64,000 nt of DNA from Meiothermus cerbereus DSM 11376 (GCF_000620065.1 NZ_JHVI01000013.1:37319-101318), one strand, 5' to 3'; counted from the stretch's first letter, positions 34,580 to 44,194 are shown. Numbers and translations are program-made. The notes: generated from the sequence alone by a model not told the origin.

Positions 34580-35944
34580 TTAGTTCAGTGTTCGATTTCC
34601 GTCCAGCAGGCTGCGGGCCCGCTCGAGGTAGTTGCTGAGGGTTTGATGCCATTCGTCGGCAGGGTGCAGGTAGGGCAAGACGGCCTCACTGCGAGCAATT
34701 ATTTCACCTGGGCGACGAAAACCCAGCTGGGCCAGGGTATCCACCACCATTTGCTGGGCCATGACCCAGTCGCGGCTGCCCTCGGGGGCCGTTTCGCAGG
34801 CCTGGGTGTAGTGCTCGAGGGCTTCTTCCAGGTGCAACAAATCGTAGGCCAGGCTGCCCAGAATCAGGTATCCGGCGCTTGGGCTTCCCTGACGGATGGC
34901 CTCCCGGGCTGCCAAGCTGGCCTCGTTGTAGCGGCCCAGGCGATACAGAACCTCGGCCAGATCGCCATAGATATCGCCTCGGTGGCCGTACTCGGGGTCG
35001 CGCAGCACCTCCCGCAAGGTGGCCTCGGCCTCGGCAAACTCGCCGGCTTCCAGATAGGCGACGGCCAGCTCGTGCAGAGCATAGCTTTTGTCCGGTTCTT
35101 CGGCGCGCCGCACAGCCTCCCGGAAAGCCTCGATGGCCTCGCGGGGCTGCCCTAGCTGCATGAGGGCCTGTCCGTGCACCAAAGGCGTACCGTGCGCTGG
35201 CTCTGCTCCGCCCCGCTCTAGCTCCAAAGCCCGCTGGATGGCCTCGAGGGCCAGGTTGGGGTTGCCGAGCAAGAGGTGGCTACGGGCCAGGAGATAGTAG
35301 CGGGTGGCCGCCTCTTCGGGGTCTTCCACCTCAGATATTTCGGATTCGGCTTCTTGCAAAGCTTGCAGGGCCTCGAGGCCCATTCCGGCTTCCACGAACA
35401 TCGCCGAGGCATCTATGAGGTTCCAATAGTGCTCCATGCCGACCGCCAGACGCGAAGCTTCTCTATATGCTGCTGCGGCCTCGGCGGCCTGCCCCAGCCG
35501 TTCGAGGGCCTTACCGCGCAGGGTATGGGCACGCCAGGCCAGGAAAGCAGGCAGCTCGAGGGGACGGTTCAAGATTTCCAGGGCCTCTTCCGGCAGACCC
35601 AGGTACATCAGCGCCTGGGCCTGGTGATAGAGGGCCCTGGGGTCGGCAGTTTTTGGCAAAATTTGCCGTACTTCCTCCTCCGAAGCACCTTCCAGCGCGC
35701 GCATCTCGCCCAGGATGGAGCGATAGCGCGGATGAGACTCCAGCGAAGGTACGCTGCTGAGACCCTCTTCCAGCGCCCGGTTGGCGCCCTCAATGCCCCC
35801 TTCGCCATACAACGAGTAGGCCTCGGCCAGCAACAAGGCGGCCTCGGCTGCTTCTTGCCCATGCGCTAAAGCCAACGTGCGTATTAGCGTTTCAAACGCC
35901 GTATCGTAGTCGCCTTGGTGGAGGGCCTCGAGTACCGCTTGCAT
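34580..35944 (-). CDS. TPR-repeat protein
   Basis: The 454-residue soluble protein consists almost entirely of tetratricopeptide-like helical pairs, for example [60 protein letters not shown] and [20 protein letters not shown]. No signal peptide or catalytic domain is visible, so it is probably a cytoplasmic protein-interaction scaffold. TATGAT lies eight bases before the ATG. The partner is unknown. Confidence 0.85.
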   Translation of the reverse strand: MQAVLEALHQGDYDTAFETLIRTLALAHGQEAAEAALLLAEAYSLYGEGGIEGANRALEEGLSSVPSLESHPRYRSILGEMRALEGASEEEVRQILPKTADPRALYHQAQALMYLGLPEEALEILNRPLELPAFLAWRAHTLRGKALERLGQAAEAAAAYREASRLAVGMEHYWNLIDASAMFVEAGMGLEALQALQEAESEISEVEDPEEAATRYYLLARSHLLLGNPNLALEAIQRALELERGGAEPAHGTPLVHGQALMQLGQPREAIEAFREAVRRAEEPDKSYALHELAVAYLEAGEFAEAEATLREVLRDPEYGHRGDIYGDLAEVLYRLGRYNEASLAAREAIRQGSPSAGYLILGSLAYDLLHLEEALEHYTQACETAPEGSRDWVMAQQMVVDTLAQLGFRRPGEIIARSEAVLPYLHPADEWHQTLSNYLERARSLLDGNRTLN

Positions 35945-36191
35945 TGTTTCCCATCATAAGGCGGAAACCTTAGAGCAATGAGAACAAAGTCTGCTTTCTC
36001 GCTGCCCCGAACACCCCCAGTTTTACCTGACTCAGCCTGCCCAGGGGGAGCAGCTTGGGCGGTCTGTTCCAGGTGGAGGCCGTCCGCCGGGTCAGGGTAA
36101 ATAGCCGACCGATGGCAGACCCTCTGGGAAGTTTTCTTATGGGACAGTTCTACTGACCAAAGGCGTCTATTCTGTTAAGTAGGACGGTCTT

Positions 36192-38507
36192 ATGCCACAA
36201 CGCTACATTCCACCCCCCACCCCACAGTACGCGCTCGAGTCCGGCCCCATCCTGCTCAAGGATGGTCGGACGGCCACCTTGCGCCCGGCCAGACCTGAAG
36301 ACCGGGCCCTATTTGTGGACTTCCTCCAGCGCCTATCGCCCCAGGCCCGCACCTTTCGGTTTTTCTCCGAGGTCAACCCGGAAACCGCCGCCGACCTCCT
36401 CTTGCGTAAACCACCCGACGAAGACAAAGTAACCCTGGTGGTGCTCACCGGCGACCCCGAGCGCATCATCGCTACGGGCGAGTACGTACAGGAGGGGCCC
36501 GGCTCTACCTCAGCCGAGGTGGCTTTTCTGGTGGACGACTGGTACCAGGGGCGGGGCCTGGGCTCGTTGCTGCTCGAGCGACTGGCCCTGATTGGGGTTC
36601 AGCGGGGAATCCGGCGTTTTCATGCCTTCACGCTGGCCGAAAACAAGCAGATGCTGGAGGTGTTCAAGGCCAGCGGCTTCAAGGTTGAGTCGCACGCCGA
36701 ATCCGGCGAGGTAGAGGTCAGTTTCGACATCGAACCCAACCCCGAGATGGTGGCCCGGTTTGAGCTGCGCGAGCGCGTGGCTACGGTGGCCTCGCTCCTT
36801 CCCGTCCTGCGCCCCAGGGGCGTGGCGGTGGTGGGCGCTTCCAGAGACCCCACCAGCGTTGGCTATCAGGTTCTGGAGCACCTGGTACTGAACCGTTTTC
36901 AAGGCCCGGTCTATCCGGTTAACCCAGCCGCCTCCCCCGCTGCAGGCGAGGTGCCGGTGGTGGGCTCGCTGCTGGCCTACACCTCGGTCAAGGCCGTGCC
37001 TGGCCCGATTGATCTGGCCATCATCACCACCACCCGCGACAAGGTGCTCGAAGCCGCCGAGGCCTGTGGGCAGCGGGGGGTGCGGGCTTTGATGGTGGTC
37101 ACCACCGATATGGATGAGCCGCAAACCAAGGCCCTGGTTCAGACCTGTCGCCGCTACGGCATGCGGCTCTTGGGGCCAGGTTCGCTGGCCCTGATGAGCA
37201 CCAGCCCCGATGTGCAGCTTTGCGCGGGTCTGGCCCCGCGTCTGCCCCTCCGTGGGCGCATCGCCATGTCCAGCCAGAGCGGGGCGGTGGGGCTGGCGGT
37301 GTTGGAGTATGCCCGCGAGATGGGAATGGGGTTTTCCAACTTTGTCTCGCTGGGCGCTAAGGCAGACATCTCCTCCAACGACCTGATCCAGTACTGGGAA
37401 GAAGACCCCGAGACCGGGCTCATTCTGCTGTACGTGGAGTCGTTTGGGAACCCCAGGCGCTTTGCCCGCCTGGCCAGACGGGTTGGGCGCAAAAAGCCTA
37501 TTCTGGCGGTGCGGCCGGGGCGCGACCCGGTGGTAGAAGCCCTCTTCAAGCAGACCGGGGTGGTGCGGGCCGAAGACCTGGAAGAGGTGTTCGACATCGC
37601 CGCTATACTGGCCCACCAGCCCCTGCCGGAAGGCCCCCGGGTGGCCCTGCTTACTAATGCCTCGGGGCCGGCCTACCTGGCCAAAGATACCCTCGAGGCC
37701 GAGGGGCTACATACCTATACCCGCGATCTGGGCTCGAGGGCCACCGCCGAGGAATACCTGGCCGCCGCACGTGAGCTCCTCTCCGGTGGCTACCATGCTG
37801 CCATTGCCCTCTTCGTGCCGCTTGGCTACGCAACCCTGGAAGAGATAACCGAGGCGCTGCGAACAGCCTTCAACGAAGCCCGCGCTCAGGGCATCAACAT
37901 CCCCGTGCTGACCTGCTTTATGACCACAGGGCGGCCAAGGGTACGGCTTGGGGCCGAGCTGGTGCCCTCGTATCGCTTTCCCGAGTCGGCAGGGCGGGCT
38001 TTGGCCGCAGCTTATGTGTACGCACAGTGGCGCAAAACCCCACCAGGGGAAATTCCCGACCACGGTGTGCAGGAAGACGCTGCTAGAGCCCTGGTGAGCA
38101 GGGTCAAAGGCCGCCTGAACCCAGAGCAAGTCCAGGAACTGCTGGGCTACTTTGGCCTCTCGCTAAAGCCATCCGCCCGCCAGGGCATTGCTATGGTCGT
38201 GCGAATCCGGCACGATGCCCTCTTTGGGCCGGTGTTGAGCCTATCCCTGAGCGGACTCCCGCTGGGCGAGCAGTTGCTGGGCATCCGCATCACCCCTCTT
38301 ACCGACCGGGAAGCCCTGGAGATGCTACAGCCCCTGTCGGGTAAAGCCCACCTCGAGGGCCTGCAAGACCTGTTGCTGCGGGTTTCCCGCCTGGTGGAGG
38401 AGCTACCCGAGGTGGAAGGGCTCGAGCTCAACCTGCTGAGCCAGCCCAATGATACCCAGATTGTCCAGGCCCAGGTCTGGCTGCGAAGCGATTCGGCCAA
38501 AAAATAG
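36192..38507 (+). CDS. GNAT acetyltransferase fused to acyl-CoA synthetase (ADP-forming) domains, ATP-grasp shortened
   Basis: The 771-residue protein has an N-terminal GNAT domain (residues ~20-165: RPARPEDRALFVDFLQRLSP, DDWYQGRGLGSLLLERLALI), then a CoA-binding Rossmann domain (VAVVGASRDPTSVGYQVLE) and a succinyl-CoA-ligase-like domain (IAMSSQSGAVGLAVLEYARE). The C-terminal ATP-grasp is abnormal: PEQVQELLGYFGLSLKPSAR runs straight into IAMVVRIRHDALFGPVLS, so about 100 residues holding the nucleotide-binding lysine and glycine loop are missing. Likely a Pat-like protein lysine acetyltransferase with a sensory, not catalytic, ligase part. Confidence 0.85.
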   Translation: MPQRYIPPPTPQYALESGPILLKDGRTATLRPARPEDRALFVDFLQRLSPQARTFRFFSEVNPETAADLLLRKPPDEDKVTLVVLTGDPERIIATGEYVQEGPGSTSAEVAFLVDDWYQGRGLGSLLLERLALIGVQRGIRRFHAFTLAENKQMLEVFKASGFKVESHAESGEVEVSFDIEPNPEMVARFELRERVATVASLLPVLRPRGVAVVGASRDPTSVGYQVLEHLVLNRFQGPVYPVNPAASPAAGEVPVVGSLLAYTSVKAVPGPIDLAIITTTRDKVLEAAEACGQRGVRALMVVTTDMDEPQTKALVQTCRRYGMRLLGPGSLALMSTSPDVQLCAGLAPRLPLRGRIAMSSQSGAVGLAVLEYAREMGMGFSNFVSLGAKADISSNDLIQYWEEDPETGLILLYVESFGNPRRFARLARRVGRKKPILAVRPGRDPVVEALFKQTGVVRAEDLEEVFDIAAILAHQPLPEGPRVALLTNASGPAYLAKDTLEAEGLHTYTRDLGSRATAEEYLAAARELLSGGYHAAIALFVPLGYATLEEITEALRTAFNEARAQGINIPVLTCFMTTGRPRVRLGAELVPSYRFPESAGRALAAAYVYAQWRKTPPGEIPDHGVQEDAARALVSRVKGRLNPEQVQELLGYFGLSLKPSARQGIAMVVRIRHDALFGPVLSLSLSGLPLGEQLLGIRITPLTDREALEMLQPLSGKAHLEGLQDLLLRVSRLVEELPEVEGLELNLLSQPNDTQIVQAQVWLRSDSAKK

Positions 38508-38545
38508 CGCTTGCAGCTACAAGTACCGGTTCTGGCGGCAAACCT

Positions 38546-39532
38546 TTAGGGCTTCCGGCCCACAAAAATGCTCCAGTCCTCCTTGCCGTCCGCCGAAACA
38601 GCCAGGTGGTAGTACACAGGCTCGATTTCATGCTCGCTAAGCAGCAGTTCCAGCGGCGCCACAAAGGCCCAGCGCAAAATCCCCTCCTGCCGGATCAGCG
38701 GTCTGGGCTTGTGTTCAGGCCGCACAATCAGCACCAGCCGCCCACCACGCTTGAGCACCGGCAGGGCATGGCTTAGGTGCTGGGAGAGCCAATTGGTGTA
38801 GTCGGCCTCAGGGGGGTCTTCCACCCTGGCATCGAAGATGTTGTGGACAAACCAGGCAAAGGTGGGCGGGTGCAGCACCAACAGGTCGGCCACTTCTTCG
38901 CCCAGGGCCTCCACCAGCGCGGCAATGTCCAGCTTTTGCACCAGCTGGCCGTCCCCCGCGATATCACCGCCCCAGGCCCGTCGGCCCAGCTTTTGCGCTT
39001 TTTGCACCACCGTACCCTGGCCGGCCATGGGGTCTACCACCAACTCCCCTGGCTGGCTATAGCGCCGAACCAGCTCCTCGGCAATGGTTGGGTTGAGCCC
39101 CTCGTAGGCGCGGGCACGCTTATCCACCGGAAAAATCCAGACCGGCTTGCTGGTCCAGCCCGGCACGGCCCGGCGGGGTACCAGCAGCGCTCGCCAGGTG
39201 TGTTCCTGGGCCGCTCTTTGCAGCTCGGCCAGCCCGAGCCTCCGCTTCCGATAGCGGCTCAAAAGCTTTTGCACTTCGGCAAAGCTCGCACCTGCTGCAA
39301 GCATCCGGTGCAACACGGGGCCAATGGGCGGCTGCAAACAGGCCAGTGGAAGCACCGTATAACGAAGGTGCTTGCTGCTGTTAATCCCCACCTCTCGGGC
39401 AAACAGGGCAAAATTGGCCTGATCTAGCTCCAGCAGGCTCGAGGCCACTTCCCGGTCGTCTGCTTTGGGTCGGTTCAAAAACACCCGGCCCACCTGCAAT
39501 ACCCGTTGATAAACCTGATAAGCCTTGGGCAT
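38546..39532 (-). CDS. SAM-dependent methyltransferase, nucleic-acid type
   Basis: The 328-residue protein has an N-terminal helical region of unknown fold (residues ~1-120) and a C-terminal class I methyltransferase: LVVDPMAGQGTVVQKAQKLG (SAM motif I) and LVLHPPTFAWFVHN, a PP-containing motif IV like those of DNA and RNA amino-methyltransferases, then LKRGGRLVLIVRPE. The target is unknown. It is convergent with the GNAT-fusion gene and lies upstream of no obvious restriction gene, so it is not part of a recognisable R-M system. Confidence 0.7.
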   Translation of the reverse strand: MPKAYQVYQRVLQVGRVFLNRPKADDREVASSLLELDQANFALFAREVGINSSKHLRYTVLPLACLQPPIGPVLHRMLAAGASFAEVQKLLSRYRKRRLGLAELQRAAQEHTWRALLVPRRAVPGWTSKPVWIFPVDKRARAYEGLNPTIAEELVRRYSQPGELVVDPMAGQGTVVQKAQKLGRRAWGGDIAGDGQLVQKLDIAALVEALGEEVADLLVLHPPTFAWFVHNIFDARVEDPPEADYTNWLSQHLSHALPVLKRGGRLVLIVRPEHKPRPLIRQEGILRWAFVAPLELLLSEHEIEPVYYHLAVSADGKEDWSIFVGRKP

Positions 39533-39653
39533 AGCTTCACTTTACCGCTTGAAAGATTTCTTTTCGACGGAAAAAGCATCCTGCTGGCCAGCCGTTCCAT
39601 CCCTTGCTGGGGCAAATAGCCCTAGGGTCATCCGTTGGGCCCCAGCCAGCGGG

Positions 39654-40457
39654 CTACTCGATTACGATTTTTTCCAGACCAATCTGGGGCTGGGGGTACT
39701 GCATCCTAAGGCCCTCGAGGGTTTCTACCAGGATGCTGCCGACCAGCCAGTTACGGTACCAGTTCTTGTTGGCTGGAATCACGTACCAGGGGGCATACTC
39801 GGTGCTGGTTTCGCGGATAGCAACCTCGAAGGCTTCCTGGTACTGATCCCATAGCTTTCGATCCTCGAGGTCGCCCTTGCGAAACTTCCAGCGCTTCTCG
39901 GGGTTGTCCAGGCGTTCCTGCAGGCGTTTGCGCTGCTCTTCTTTGGAGATGTGCAGGAAGAACTTGAGGATGATGGTACCCTCATCGGCCAGCATGCGCT
40001 CGAACTCGCGGATGTGGTGGTAGCGCTTCTGCCAAACCTGCTGAGGCACCAGGTTTTTGACCCGCACCACCAGCACGTCCTCGTAATGGGAGCGGTTGAA
40101 GATGACCAGCTCGCCCTTGCGCGGCACCTGCTGGTGGACACGCCAGAGGTAGTCGCGGGCCAGCTCGTGCTCGGTGGGTACGCCAAAGCTGGCTACCCGT
40201 ACCCCGCTGGGATTTACCCCATCGAAAACCGCCCGGATGGTGCCATCCTTGCCACCCGCATCCATGGCCTGCAACACCACCAGCACTTTATGCTTACCTT
40301 CCGCATAGAGCAGCTCTTGCAGCGTTTCCAGGCGCTTGTTGAGCTTGGCCAGGGCTTCCAGGGCTTCCTGTTTGCCGCCCTTGAAGGCGCTGGTCTCGTC
40401 CGGGTCATAGTCCTTCAGGCGAAAAGAACCATTGGGCTGGATGCGGTATTTGTTCAT
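39654..40457 (-). CDS. ppk2: Polyphosphate kinase 2, class III (Meiothermus-type AMP/ADP phosphotransferase)
   Basis: The 267-residue protein carries the PPK2 core: VLQAMDAGGKDGTIRAVFDG (Walker A), NRSHYEDVLVVRVKNLVP (Walker B) and the lid region RLQERLDNPEKRWKFRKGD. It closely resembles, from memory, the structurally studied M. ruber PPK2, which phosphorylates both AMP and ADP from polyphosphate. Visible substitutions along the chain indicate a different species or strain. It regenerates ATP from polyphosphate. Confidence 0.93.
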   Translation of the reverse strand: MNKYRIQPNGSFRLKDYDPDETSAFKGGKQEALEALAKLNKRLETLQELLYAEGKHKVLVVLQAMDAGGKDGTIRAVFDGVNPSGVRVASFGVPTEHELARDYLWRVHQQVPRKGELVIFNRSHYEDVLVVRVKNLVPQQVWQKRYHHIREFERMLADEGTIILKFFLHISKEEQRKRLQERLDNPEKRWKFRKGDLEDRKLWDQYQEAFEVAIRETSTEYAPWYVIPANKNWYRNWLVGSILVETLEGLRMQYPQPQIGLEKIVIE

Positions 40458-40558
40458 GCTGGCTCCTGCTGGAATTCTATGCCAGGGCGCTTACCTCTGC
40501 CAAAAACCCCAGCCCGGCCTCAGCTATGCATTATTGCAAAGTTCGGTAGTCTGTAACC

Positions 40559-42319
40559 GTGTACAGGTGGATTGGCTGGCTTTTATGTTGCTCGCTGGCG
40601 CTGGCCCAGCAGCCGCAGCAGCTTCTGGTGGGACATCGGGCGCCGGTGGGCGCAGTTGGCTTCGGCCCGGGGGGTATGCTGGCCCTGGGCGCCGATAGCT
40701 ATGTTCAGCTGTACCGCGCCGATGGGGTTTTTTTGCGTACCCTGAGCGGACACGCCGACACGGTGCGTGCGCTGGACTTCGCCCCAGATGGCACCCTGCT
40801 CAGCGCATCGTCCGACACCACGCTGCGGCTGTGGAACCCCCAGAGCGGTCTGCTGAAGGGTGTGCTGCAAGGCCACCGCGACCAGGTCTGGTCGGCCCGC
40901 ATCAGTCCAGATGGTCAGCAGGTGCTGAGCGGCAGCGCCGACGGTGAGTTGCGCCTGTGGGACGCGCGAGGCTCGAGCCAGTCCATCTCTATGGGGCGCG
41001 GCTGGGTATACAGCCTCGGGCCTGGCCCCAGGGAAAATCTGTGGGCTGCCGGTGGACAGGATGGGGTGCTTTTGTGGAATCCCAAAACCGGCTACCGGCT
41101 GCCGCTTTTGGGGCAGATCTCGGTGCGGGCTGTGGCCTGGGGGCCGAAGGGACAGCTGGCCAGCGGCGACCGCGAGGGGCAGATCCAGCTTTGGGATGCT
41201 GAGGGGCGCTTTGTGCAGCAATGGAAAGCCCACCGCCTGGCGGTGGGGGCCCTGGTCTGGAGCGACGATGGGCAGCTCATCAGCGGGGGGCAGGATGGCC
41301 AGATTATTTTCTGGGACAGCAACAGACCCCTGAAAAGCCTGCAAACCGCCTCGGTGCTGAGCCTGGCGCTGGCTGGAAACCAGCTTCTGAGTGGGCACGA
41401 CGATGGGCAGGCCCGGCTGTGGAGCCGGGAGGGATTGCTGTTGCAAACCCTAAAGCCCCCCGCCGCCTCGGTCACCACCCTGGCCTATAGCCCCGATGGA
41501 AGCTGGCTGGCCAGTGGGGGCTGGGACGGCGAGGTCTGGCTCTGGAACCGCCAGGGTCAGCCGGTGCGCCAGCTCCGCGAGGCCACGCTGGAGATTACCG
41601 CCCTGGCCTTTAGCCCGGACGGAGAGCACCTGGCCGCAGGCAGCCGCGACGGCCTGACCCGCATCTACCAAACGACCAGCGGGCGGCTGGTGCAGCGCCT
41701 CGAGGCCCACGGCAACGGGGTGGGGGCCCTAGCCTTCGCCCCCAACGGTCGGGCCCTGGCCACCGGCGGGCGCGATCGGCTTATTCGGGTTTGGGACTGG
41801 GCCAAAGGCCAGAAGGCACTCGAGTTCCGCGCCCACGAGTCGCACCTGACCGGCCTGGCCTTTAGCCCCGATGGCCGCACCCTTTACAGCAGCAGCGCCG
41901 ACGAAAGCCTGGCCTGGTGGCGCTTGCGCCCCGAGGGGGCACGGCTCGAGCGCCGCATCATGGCCCACTCCAGGGGCATCTATGGCCTGGCCCTGAGCCC
42001 GGGCGGGGGCCTTTTGGCCACCGCCAGCCACGACCAGACCCTCAAGCTCTGGGATGCCCGCTCCGGTAAGCTGCTACAAACCCTGACCGGCCATACCGAG
42101 GCTGCCCAGGCCCTGGCCTTCTCGCCCGACGAAAAGCGGCTGGCCAGCGTGGGCTGGGACAAAACCCTGCGCCTGTGGAGCGTCCAGGGGCAGCTTTTAC
42201 AAACCACCTCGGGTTTTGTACGGCCCCTTTACGCAGTGGCCTGGGCCCGCGACGGCAGGCTGGCCGTGGGCAGCGGCACCCTGCGGCAAGCCGGAACGAT
42301 TGCGCTGTTTAAGCCATGA
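40559..42319 (+). CDS. Exported WD40 beta-propeller protein
   Basis: The GTG at 40559 (VYRWIGWLLCCSLALAQQ) gives a signal peptide; TAGTCT lies six bases upstream. The 586 residues are filled with about twelve to fourteen WD40 repeats, for example GHADTVRALDFAPDGTLLSA, LWNPQSGLLKGVLQGHRDQV, LAFSPDGEHLAAGSRDGLTR and LKLWDARSGKLLQTLTGHTE. This predicts two seven-bladed propellers in the periplasm or on the surface, a protein-binding platform. No enzyme domain is present. The later repeats are near-canonical, suggesting recent internal duplication. Confidence 0.9.
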   Translation: MYRWIGWLLCCSLALAQQPQQLLVGHRAPVGAVGFGPGGMLALGADSYVQLYRADGVFLRTLSGHADTVRALDFAPDGTLLSASSDTTLRLWNPQSGLLKGVLQGHRDQVWSARISPDGQQVLSGSADGELRLWDARGSSQSISMGRGWVYSLGPGPRENLWAAGGQDGVLLWNPKTGYRLPLLGQISVRAVAWGPKGQLASGDREGQIQLWDAEGRFVQQWKAHRLAVGALVWSDDGQLISGGQDGQIIFWDSNRPLKSLQTASVLSLALAGNQLLSGHDDGQARLWSREGLLLQTLKPPAASVTTLAYSPDGSWLASGGWDGEVWLWNRQGQPVRQLREATLEITALAFSPDGEHLAAGSRDGLTRIYQTTSGRLVQRLEAHGNGVGALAFAPNGRALATGGRDRLIRVWDWAKGQKALEFRAHESHLTGLAFSPDGRTLYSSSADESLAWWRLRPEGARLERRIMAHSRGIYGLALSPGGGLLATASHDQTLKLWDARSGKLLQTLTGHTEAAQALAFSPDEKRLASVGWDKTLRLWSVQGQLLQTTSGFVRPLYAVAWARDGRLAVGSGTLRQAGTIALFKP

Positions 42320-42327
42320 TGTCCTTT

Positions 42328-42427
42328 TGCTGGGGCCCCCACCTGAAGCTGTGCCAGGAGTTGCCCTTGCATCCGGTCGGCCCTGACCTGCCCAAAACAA
42401 AAAGCTTCAGGCAGGGTTCACATCAGG
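42328..42427. repeat. Convergent-gene intergenic element, copy B
   Basis: TGGGGCCCCCACCTGAAGCT opens the element and AGGGTTCACATCAGG closes it, the TCA being the stop codon of the minus-strand gene. Within it, AGCTTCAGG and CCTGAAGCT arms form a perfect 9-bp inverted repeat. Copy A is at 31505-31606. Confidence 0.5.
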
Positions 42428-42722
42428 AGGTTTCCAGCCAGACCCGCCCATACGGGCGTACCTCGCCCTGGGGGAAGGCTTGCTGCAAGAGCCCCTGTAA
42501 AAACTGCCCCGCGGAGGGGAACAGCCCGGCGCAGCTGGGGTTGGTATACACAAACACATAGCGGGGGGGCCGGGGGGACTGGCTGAAAGCCAGCGCCCCG
42601 GTGTATTCAGGGAAGGCCTGGTAGAACACGGCCAGAAGCGCCTCCAGCCGGGCTCTGGCCTCGGGCAGGGGTTCTTCGTCCAGGGGCCGCACCCAGAAGG
42701 TCACCACCTTGAGGGGGGTCAT
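42423..42722 (-). CDS. Small hypothetical protein in the corrinoid operon
   Basis: The 99-residue protein starts MTPLKVVTFWVRPLDEEPLP; its ATG overlaps the stop of the binding-protein gene (ATGA). It is alpha/beta in composition (RLEALLAVFYQAFPEYTGAL, PRYVFVYTNPSCAGLF) with no recognisable family. Coupling implies a function linked to the corrinoid-binding protein. Confidence 0.6.
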   Translation of the reverse strand: MTPLKVVTFWVRPLDEEPLPEARARLEALLAVFYQAFPEYTGALAFSQSPRPPRYVFVYTNPSCAGLFPSAGQFLQGLLQQAFPQGEVRPYGRVWLETS

Positions 42723-43504
42723 GGTCGGCCTCCGTGCTGCCAGACCGGCACCTGCCGCAGCAGGTCGGCCAGCTTTTTGACCCCCTCGGCCAGGCGCGGC
42801 CCCGGACGGCCCAGGTAGGCTTCTTCCAGGGCAAACACCTGCCGATGCCTCAGGGCGGGAATGTTTAGCTTGCGGCGCAAAACCACCTCCGGACGCAGTT
42901 TTCTCACCCCGCACCAGGAGACCGTGATCAGGTCGGGCTGGGCCTCCTCCACCTCGGCGGGGGTGAGGGGCTTGGAACGCACCTCGAGGTGGGCAAAGGC
43001 GTTCTGGGCCCCCAGGGCTTCCAGCATCTGCGTGACCCAGCTATGTTTCCCAGCGGCAATCATGGGCTTGGGCCACCACTCCACCATCACCCTGGGCGGG
43101 CGCACCCAGTGCGGCAGCGAGCCTTTGGCCTGGGCCATCATCTGCTGCATGGCCCATACCACCTGCTGGCCCCGCTGCTCCACCCCCAGCGCCCGCGCCA
43201 CCTGCTGAATGTCCGCGTAGACGTCCTGTAGGGTCTGCGGGTCGAGCACCAGATGGGGAATTTGGCGCTTTGCCAAGCCCTCCACTACCCGCTCCATCCC
43301 CGGCACGCTCAGGCTGGCCAGCACCAGGTCGGGCTTCAGGGCCTGCACCCTGTCCAGATCGATCTGGAGGTCGGGCCCTACCCTGGGCAACTGGGTCACC
43401 TGGGGGGGAAAGTCGGAGTGGCTGTCCACCCCCACCAAACTATCCAGGCAGCCCAGGGCCCAGACGATCTCTGTGTTGGAGCAGGTCAGGCTCACCAGGC
43501 GCAT
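42719..43504 (-). CDS. BtuF-like cobalamin-binding protein without signal peptide
   Basis: The 261-residue protein has the periplasmic-binding fold of BtuF-type proteins: RLVSLTCSNTEIVWALGCLD, PRVGPDLQIDLDRVQALKPD, PDLVLASLSVPG and PDLITVSWCG. It begins directly at the mature domain, MRLVSLTCSN, with no signal peptide or lipobox. It is preceded 13 nt upstream by the cobalamin adenosyltransferase gene, supporting corrinoid as ligand. It may act in the cytoplasm as a sensor or chaperone, or the export signal may have been lost. Confidence 0.8.
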   Translation of the reverse strand: MRLVSLTCSNTEIVWALGCLDSLVGVDSHSDFPPQVTQLPRVGPDLQIDLDRVQALKPDLVLASLSVPGMERVVEGLAKRQIPHLVLDPQTLQDVYADIQQVARALGVEQRGQQVVWAMQQMMAQAKGSLPHWVRPPRVMVEWWPKPMIAAGKHSWVTQMLEALGAQNAFAHLEVRSKPLTPAEVEEAQPDLITVSWCGVRKLRPEVVLRRKLNIPALRHRQVFALEEAYLGRPGPRLAEGVKKLADLLRQVPVWQHGGRP

Positions 43505-43517
43505 ACGGGTTCGCTCG

Positions 43518-44081
43518 TTATCGACGCTTTTTGACCAGCCACTTATCCTCGGCGAAGCCTTCGCGCCGGTTGACCACTCGAGCCAGCGTGAAGAGCAGAT
43601 CCGAGAGCCGGTTCAGGTAGCGCATGGCCTCCCCATTCACCTCTTCGTGGCGCATTAGCTCCACCACCCGGCGCTCGGCCCGCCGGACGATGGTGCGGGC
43701 CAGATGCAAAGCTGCCGCGGCGGGGTGGCCGCCGGGGTGAATAAAGCCGGTAAACGGGGGGGCTTCTTCCTGGTAACGGTCGATCAGGGCCTCGAGCTTT
43801 TCCACGTCGCTGGCGTCCATGCGGGCCAGGTTGCGCTCGTAAGGGCCGCCCGCGCGGGTTGCGAGGTCGGCCCCCAGGTCGAAGAGGGCGTTCTGGATGT
43901 ACTCGAGGTCGGCCTCGATATCGGCGTGGGCCCCTGCCAGGGCCGCCCGAGCCAGCCCGATGGCGCTGTTGGCCTCGTCCACCGTGCCGTAGGCCTCCAC
44001 CCGGGGGTGGTCTTTGCCCACCCGATCGGCCCCGTAAAGGCCGGTCTCGCCCGCATCGCCGGTTTTGGTGTAGATTTTCAT
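43518..44081 (-). CDS. Corrinoid adenosyltransferase, PduO type
   Basis: The 187-residue protein begins MKIYTKTGDAGETGLYGADR, the ATP-binding signature of PduO-type enzymes, followed by VEAYGTVDEANSAIGLAR, the IHPGGHPAAAALHLART loop and RYLNRLSDLLFTLARVVNR. It transfers the adenosyl group of ATP to cob(I)alamin. The start at 44081 is chosen by this motif. It heads a three-gene corrinoid operon with the BtuF-like and small proteins. Confidence 0.93.
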   Translation of the reverse strand: MKIYTKTGDAGETGLYGADRVGKDHPRVEAYGTVDEANSAIGLARAALAGAHADIEADLEYIQNALFDLGADLATRAGGPYERNLARMDASDVEKLEALIDRYQEEAPPFTGFIHPGGHPAAAALHLARTIVRRAERRVVELMRHEEVNGEAMRYLNRLSDLLFTLARVVNRREGFAEDKWLVKKRR

Positions 44082-44194
44082 ACTTCCATTTAACCGCACA
44101 ACCGCCCCATCGAATTGGGTTCAGGAAGACACGGGAAGCCATCCATCCACGCCCAGGCCGCCTGCAACACCAGCCCTTGGGTATTGCAACAAGC

